Shown here piece by piece: positions 47,163 through 51,679 of a DNA stretch of 51,679 bases. Both the position numbers and the translations under genes were made by a program. The DNA comes from Myxococcales bacterium (lineage in GTDB: Bacteria; Myxococcota_A; Polyangia; Polyangiales; Houyiibacteriaceae): assembly GCA_019637115.1 (NCBI GenBank), contig JAHBWH010000041.1, positions 1 to 51,679 on the forward strand, in the 5' to 3' direction. The notes below the pieces were generated by a model that saw nothing but the letters and a program-made list of their open reading frames with translations, was not told the origin of the DNA and ran no database searches. Position 1 is the stretch's first letter; each line of letters starts with the position of its first letter.

Positions 47163-49642
47163 TCGGACGAGGGACCACGCACACCGCCAGATTGATGAGT
47201 CGGCTCGATCGCGGCGGCGCTCGACCCGCCCTGCGCTCGCGCGGCGACGAGCGGTCGGAGCTGACGGGCGAGCTCGCTCGGATCGCTCGTCGGCCGCTCG
47301 CAGCGGCCCAGCTCACAGACGTAGGCCGTCGGCGCGCCGCCGATCGCGACCTTCCCTCGCGCGGAGGGGAAGCGCTCGAGGGAGGCCGCGCTCGGCGCGG
47401 CGGCGAGGCGCACGATCGCGAGGCGGTCCTCGTGTGGGGCGATGGTCTGCCACAGCGCGCGCGTCCGCGCGTCCTCGGGATCGCCCACGAGCACGACCTC
47501 GCGGCGCGCGCCGAGCGCCGCCTCGCAGGCGGAGACCCAGCTCCCCGCGCGCGTGGGCTCGCGCGTGGCCGCTTCGGCGATCGCCGCGAGCGCGGCGCGA
47601 CCGCGCGTGATGGTCCCCCGGTCGCCCGTGTGCTCGCCAAGCTCGATGGTCGCGAGCGCCGCGACCACGCTCGGCGCCGGCACCTCTCCGTCACTCGCCT
47701 CGACCCGCCGCATCGGCACGTCTGCCCCCGCCGCGGTCGCCAAGAAGACCCCTCGCGCCGCGTCGAAGAAGTCTGCGTGCATCGCGCGCTCGACGTCGCC
47801 CGCGACCACGAGCCACCGGAGCTCGCCGGTGGCGTGGTGCAGGCGCAGCATCGCGCGCACGAGGTGCGCGTGGTCTTCGAGCGGCGCCGCGCCGAGGCTC
47901 AGCTCCCCGAAGACGCCGCGGCGGAGACGTCCTCCGCGCCAACAGCAGGCGACGAGCGCGTCGGCGGCCTCCGCCGCGAGGCGCACGTAGCGCGGCTCGG
48001 CGAGCCACCGCCCCGCCTCGGCGAGCGCGGCGATCGCCATCGCGTTCCACGCGACGAGGACCTTGTCGTCACGCGGAGGCGCGGGCCGACGCGTGCGCGC
48101 CTCGCGCAGCGGTCCGAGGGCGCGCTCGATCAACGCGCTCGCCTCGGGCTCGTCGAGCCCGAAGCGGACCCGCGCCGCGGCGTCCGAGATCCGCACGAGG
48201 GGCGCCGCTGGCGCGTTCGGCGCGAGCCCGAAGAGCGCGGCGACGCGCCCCGCGTCGGGACCACCATCCGCGCCGAAGGCTCCGGCGCCCGCCACCTCGA
48301 CGACCTCCTCGTAGGTCCAGCGGTGGTACGCGCCCTCACCGCCCGCGTCGTCGGCCGCGAAGCCCGCGGCGAAGGTCCCGTCGACGTTGCGCCACTCCCT
48401 CTCCCATCCGTCGAAGATCTCTCGCGCCACCTCGATGAAGGGTTCGGTCGCCGTCGCCCGCCCCGCCCGCAGGTAGAGCCCGGCGAGCAGCGCGTTGTCG
48501 TAGAGCGTCTTCTCGTAGTGCGGGCGCACCCACTGCGCGTCCTCGGTGTATCGGTGGAAGGTCCCGCCGAGCGGGTCGCGGATCGCGCCTCGGCGCATCG
48601 CGTCGAGCGTACGCGCGACGTGGGCCGTGCCGCTCTCGCGCCCCGTCCGCCGCGCGACGTCGAGCTCGGCCATCAGGAGCGTCACCCGCGGAAACTTCGC
48701 GCCCGACCCATAGCCGCCGAAGCGCTGGTCTCGGAGCCGCGCGAGCGCGGCGATCGCTCGCTCCCCGCGCCCGACGTCGAGCTCGGCGTCCGTGGGGCGG
48801 GCGTCGGCAGCGAGTGCCTCGAGGAGCGCACGCCCACGTCGCGCCGCGTGCTGCCCTTCCTCAGCGTAGAGCTCGCGGGCCTGCGCGAGCACGTCGAGCA
48901 ACCCGGGCATCCCCTCGCTCGCTTCGCGAGGGAAGTACGTGCCGCCGAAGAAGGGCTCGAGCGATGGCGTGAGCACGACGGTGAGCGGCCAGCCAGTCGG
49001 GATCCCCATCCGGCCGACGGCGTCCGTGTAGATCGCGTCCACGTCTGGGCGCTGCTCTCGGTCGACCTTGATGGGGACGAAGGACTCGTTGAGCCGCGAC
49101 GCCACCTCGTCGTCTCGGAAGCTCTCGCGATGCATCACGCCGCACCAATGGCAGGTGGCGTAGCCGATCGAGAGGAAGATCGGCCGGTCCGCGGCGCGCG
49201 CATGCGCGAAGGCCGCCTCTCCCCAGGGCCACCAACGCACGGGATCGTCGGCGTGGTCCTGCAGGTAGGGGCTCGGCTCGTCGGCGAGGGAAGCTCGCCC
49301 GGTCGTCGTCACCGTCGTCGGGCGCGCGCCCACGGCCTCGGAGCCGAGAGAGGCTCCTTCGGGTACGTCGCGACATCCACCGCAAGCCGCAAGCGAGAGC
49401 GCCACGAGAGCCCCGAGCACTCGCGTGCCCCGACGGCGCCGCCGCCGACGCAGCGCCGCCCCGAGCCGCGCGTTCCCTCCTCCGAGAGCCTCCGCGCTGC
49501 GGCCGCCGGGGGACCAGCCCGTGAGACCCGAGCGCTCGCGGAGGCCGCGAGGCGTCGCGGGCCTCGACGCGTGCGGACCTCGACCCGCGCGGGCCACGGC
49601 GCGCGCTCTCACTCCGCCGCGTCGTCCACGGGGAGCGGGCAC
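47144..49642 (-). CDS. DUF255 thioredoxin-domain lipoprotein (YyaL/SSP411-like)
   Basis: This is a thioredoxin-like N-terminal domain plus an alpha/alpha-barrel (six-hairpin) domain. The DUF255 signature is SPYLQDHADDPVRWWPW near 128 and YATCHWCGVMHRESF near 160. The long C-terminal barrel contains GGTFHRYTEDAQWVRPHYEK and similar conserved pieces. The N-terminus shows a lipobox, LSLAACGGC, which suggests export, unlike many homologues. The function is unknown; redox or carbohydrate roles have been proposed for the family. The start is uncertain: ATG 49642 overlaps the upstream radical SAM gene by 34 bp, and a GTG just before VLGALVAL is an alternative. Confidence 0.85.
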   Translation of the reverse strand: MPAPRGRRGGVRARAVARAGRGPHASRPATPRGLRERSGLTGWSPGGRSAEALGGGNARLGAALRRRRRRRGTRVLGALVALSLAACGGCRDVPEGASLGSEAVGARPTTVTTTGRASLADEPSPYLQDHADDPVRWWPWGEAAFAHARAADRPIFLSIGYATCHWCGVMHRESFRDDEVASRLNESFVPIKVDREQRPDVDAIYTDAVGRMGIPTGWPLTVVLTPSLEPFFGGTYFPREASEGMPGLLDVLAQARELYAEEGQHAARRGRALLEALAADARPTDAELDVGRGERAIAALARLRDQRFGGYGSGAKFPRVTLLMAELDVARRTGRESGTAHVARTLDAMRRGAIRDPLGGTFHRYTEDAQWVRPHYEKTLYDNALLAGLYLRAGRATATEPFIEVAREIFDGWEREWRNVDGTFAAGFAADDAGGEGAYHRWTYEEVVEVAGAGAFGADGGPDAGRVAALFGLAPNAPAAPLVRISDAAARVRFGLDEPEASALIERALGPLREARTRRPAPPRDDKVLVAWNAMAIAALAEAGRWLAEPRYVRLAAEAADALVACCWRGGRLRRGVFGELSLGAAPLEDHAHLVRAMLRLHHATGELRWLVVAGDVERAMHADFFDAARGVFLATAAGADVPMRRVEASDGEVPAPSVVAALATIELGEHTGDRGTITRGRAALAAIAEAATREPTRAGSWVSACEAALGARREVVLVGDPEDARTRALWQTIAPHEDRLAIVRLAAAPSAASLERFPSARGKVAIGGAPTAYVCELGRCERPTSDPSELARQLRPLVAARAQGGSSAAAIEPTHQSGGVRGPSSDARRPP

Positions 49643-51468
49643 GTCGGCGCATCCGAGACGACGCGGAGGGAGCGCGGCATACCGTGCGATCGCTGCGTGA
49701 TGTGCTGGACCGCGGGCGGGGGCGGCGGCGCGGGGTAGCCGCGTCGATGCGCGACCTTCGCGTAGAGGTCCTCGGCGAGCGCGCGGAGCGCGCCGGTCTG
49801 CAGGCCGCCTTGGAGCCGCAGCGTGTGCTTCGTGTGCTGCGTCTTCGCGGCGTCGGGCGTCCGAAACTCGACGCGGAGGAGCCCCGGCTGCTGGAGCACG
49901 CCGAGGCGTCGCGCCAGCGCCGACGCCACGAAGAGCGCCGGCGAGGCGACCTCGCTCGCGCGCTCCACCGCCGTGAGCGCGCCGGTCAGGCGGATGACGT
50001 CGCGACGCAGCGCCGCCGCAGCCGCGCGGACCTCGGGGCTCGGGCCGAAGAGCATCGTCGCCGAGAGCGTCGGCAGGGTCGAGCGCACGTTCTCCCGCAG
50101 CCGCTCGGCGCGCGCGACGAGCAGAGGGCTCTCGTCGTGCCGGAGGTTCTCGAAGCCCGTGAGCCAGACGCGCGCGAGGCGCATCGTGCTCGGCCCGAGC
50201 CGGCGGAAGTCCTCGTCGTAGATCTCACGCTGGATCTCCTCGACGCGCTCGGGACGCTCGAACTTGGGGTGCGAGAAGTGCATCGCGAAGCCATCCCAGC
50301 GACGGAGGTCGGGGTTGTCGCGGTAGGCCTCTCGGTAGCGCCCCTCGGCGACCACCTGCTGGTGGAAAGGCGTGCCCGGGAAGGCAAAGTAGATGAGGCA
50401 TTGGACGAGCCCCGGCTCGAGCGCCAGCAGCTCCTCGAGCTCCCCGCGGATGATCTCCTCGTCCTGGTAGGGGAAGCCGATGATCATCGACGTGAGCTGC
50501 CCACAGCCGACCGACTTGAGGTCGCGGTAGAGCTCGTCGAGCGGGCGTCCGCGCTGCTTGCCATAGCCGGCGGCCTTGCCCTCGAAGGCGTTCCAGATGA
50601 GGTCGAAGCCCATCTCGCCGATCTCGCGCCCGGTGAAGCGCGAGAGCCCGCGGACGCTGCCGAAACCGAGCATGCCGAACGACTCGCCACCCTCGCGCAC
50701 ACACTCGAGGAACTCGCGCGCGCGCTTGTGCTGGAGGAAGAAGTCCTCGTCGATCAGGGCGAAGCTGGTCATCTCGACGCCGTCAGCGCGCGCGCGATCC
50801 CGCGTCGCGACCAGGGCCTCGTAGATGTCGCGGCCGCAGCTACTGAAGCGGACGTAGCGGCGGTCGAAGAAGTGCGAGGTGCAGCAGAAGTCACAGCCGT
50901 TCGGGCAGCCGAGGCCGGCGGTCACGTGGCCCGACACCGTGGGCGGCTGCATGCCGAGCACCGAGATCGAGGGGATCGGCGCGTGCGGGTGGCGATAGGG
51001 CGTGTCGAGGGGCTCGCCGAGGAGCCGACGCATGAAGCCGATGCCCTCTTCGCGGCAGATCGAGTCGCCATAGGGAGCGAGGACGTCGTCGGGGAGCACC
51101 GTCCCATAGCCGCCCAGGATGATGTGTGCGCCCGGGGCGTGCTCGCGCACGAGCGCCACCATCGCGCGCACTTTGTGGAAGGTCGCGACGACGAAGTTGA
51201 TGCCGACGTGCGAGTAACGCCCCGTGCGCAGCTCGCGCACCAGCTCGCGCTCCGAGGGGTAGTGCAGGCAGACCGTCGGCGTCTCGAGGTTCTCGGCGAG
51301 GTAGTCGATCGCCCAGACGCGGATCACCTGCCGGAAGCTCAGGGGCCCCTGCGCGCGCGTCACCTGCGCGTGAAAGAGCTCCGCCCCCACCGAGTCCCCC
51401 TCCCCCGCACCACCAAAGGGGCGACAGACCCCAGTGAGCAAGAGCCGCTTCGTCGAGTCGTTGGTCAT
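49609..51468 (-). CDS. B12-binding-domain radical SAM protein
   Basis: The 619-aa enzyme has an N-terminal cobalamin-binding-like Rossmann domain (about 50-150, with ILGGYGTVLPDD). A radical SAM domain follows with C-P-N-G-C-D-F-C near 190 (CxxxCxxC), continued by IDEDFFL and IGFPYQDEEI. Such proteins often perform methylations or rearrangements in lipid or natural-product pathways; the substrate is unknown. The ~180-residue helical C-terminus is unassigned. ATG 51468 was chosen because MTNDSTKRLLLTGV begins the conserved part. Upstream ATGs at 51507 and 51564 remain possible. Confidence 0.85.
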   Translation of the reverse strand: MTNDSTKRLLLTGVCRPFGGAGEGDSVGAELFHAQVTRAQGPLSFRQVIRVWAIDYLAENLETPTVCLHYPSERELVRELRTGRYSHVGINFVVATFHKVRAMVALVREHAPGAHIILGGYGTVLPDDVLAPYGDSICREEGIGFMRRLLGEPLDTPYRHPHAPIPSISVLGMQPPTVSGHVTAGLGCPNGCDFCCTSHFFDRRYVRFSSCGRDIYEALVATRDRARADGVEMTSFALIDEDFFLQHKRAREFLECVREGGESFGMLGFGSVRGLSRFTGREIGEMGFDLIWNAFEGKAAGYGKQRGRPLDELYRDLKSVGCGQLTSMIIGFPYQDEEIIRGELEELLALEPGLVQCLIYFAFPGTPFHQQVVAEGRYREAYRDNPDLRRWDGFAMHFSHPKFERPERVEEIQREIYDEDFRRLGPSTMRLARVWLTGFENLRHDESPLLVARAERLRENVRSTLPTLSATMLFGPSPEVRAAAAALRRDVIRLTGALTAVERASEVASPALFVASALARRLGVLQQPGLLRVEFRTPDAAKTQHTKHTLRLQGGLQTGALRALAEDLYAKVAHRRGYPAPPPPPAVQHITQRSHGMPRSLRVVSDAPTCPLPVDDAAE

Positions 51469-51599
51469 GAGGCGAACGTAGTAGATCCCCCGCGACGCGA
51501 ACGTCATCCGTCGGTCATCCGGGCCTCGAGGGCACCTCCGATTGCGAGGGATCAATCGAAACAACTCGGGGGTGCCCGGTCGCGTGTATCTCGCGCAGC

Positions 51600-51679
51600 G
51601 CGCGCGTTCACGGCCACGACGGCCACGACGTCCGCGTGCGCGTCCACGTCCACGTCCACGACGTCCACGACGTCCACGA
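51600..51679. repeat. GTCCAC/GACGTCCAC short tandem repeat at the window edge
   Basis: The last 80 bases are made of GGCCAC, GTCCAC and GACGTCCAC units and run out of the window. The repeat lies upstream of the leftward radical SAM gene, in its presumed promoter region. Its full length cannot be seen. Confidence 0.75.

Overview
The window is very GC-rich with a strong G/C third-position bias. It carries large multidomain proteins, lipoproteins and Asp/Ser-type low-complexity repeats. This fits a myxobacterium-like (Myxococcota / former Deltaproteobacteria) chromosome, but no rRNA or other marker gene is present, so the assignment is an inference. No tRNA, rRNA, CRISPR array or insertion sequence was recognised.

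Region 1 (about 1-12,026, all + strand) is a denitrification and heme island. It contains norC (with a second heme domain), norB, norQ and norD; a copper nitrite reductase fused to a cytochrome c; a secreted FGE-fold protein; a SCO-type copper chaperone; a hemerythrin; a SPASM radical SAM protein; and protoporphyrinogen oxidase. Three sites of the form xTGA(C/T)-N4-(A/G)TCAx lie 54-67 bp upstream of norC, nirK and the radical SAM gene. They suggest one CRP/FNR-family (Dnr/NnrR-like) regulon that converts nitrite to NO to N2O and supplies heme. The SCO gene carries a 165-bp in-frame insertion with terminal inverted repeats in its signal-peptide region.

Region 2 (12,050-41,823) is a phage-defence island built on a type 6 BREX locus in the order brxE-brxA-brxB-brxC-pglX-[insert]-pglZ-brxD-brxHI. 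A 330-bp GACTCN tandem repeat precedes brxE. The insert between pglX and pglZ holds a leftward AbiE-like toxin/antitoxin pair with a 54-bp palindromic operator, a 75-bp duplicated scrap of pglZ, and a rightward pair of putative proteases (ImmA/IrrE-type metallopeptidase plus C39-like cysteine peptidase). BrxHI carries a C-terminal 3'-5' exonuclease domain. Downstream are an Mrr-type restriction endonuclease and, convergent to it, a very large M48 peptidase-TerB-like-SF1 helicase protein now split over two reading frames. The last ~65 residues of that helicase resemble the last ~65 residues of PglZ, which hints that the helicase works with BREX.

Region 3 (42,056-45,436, + strand) is an overlapping operon of two acyl-CoA dehydrogenase-like proteins and an acetoacetate decarboxylase-fold protein. 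The first dehydrogenase appears to lack the catalytic glutamate, as in heteromeric enzymes.

Region 4 (45,626-51,468, - strand) holds a B12-binding radical SAM protein, a DUF255 thioredoxin-fold lipoprotein and an uncharacterised lipoprotein. The last two are each followed by a copy of a ~67-bp hairpin-bearing repeat. The window ends in a GTCCAC tandem repeat.
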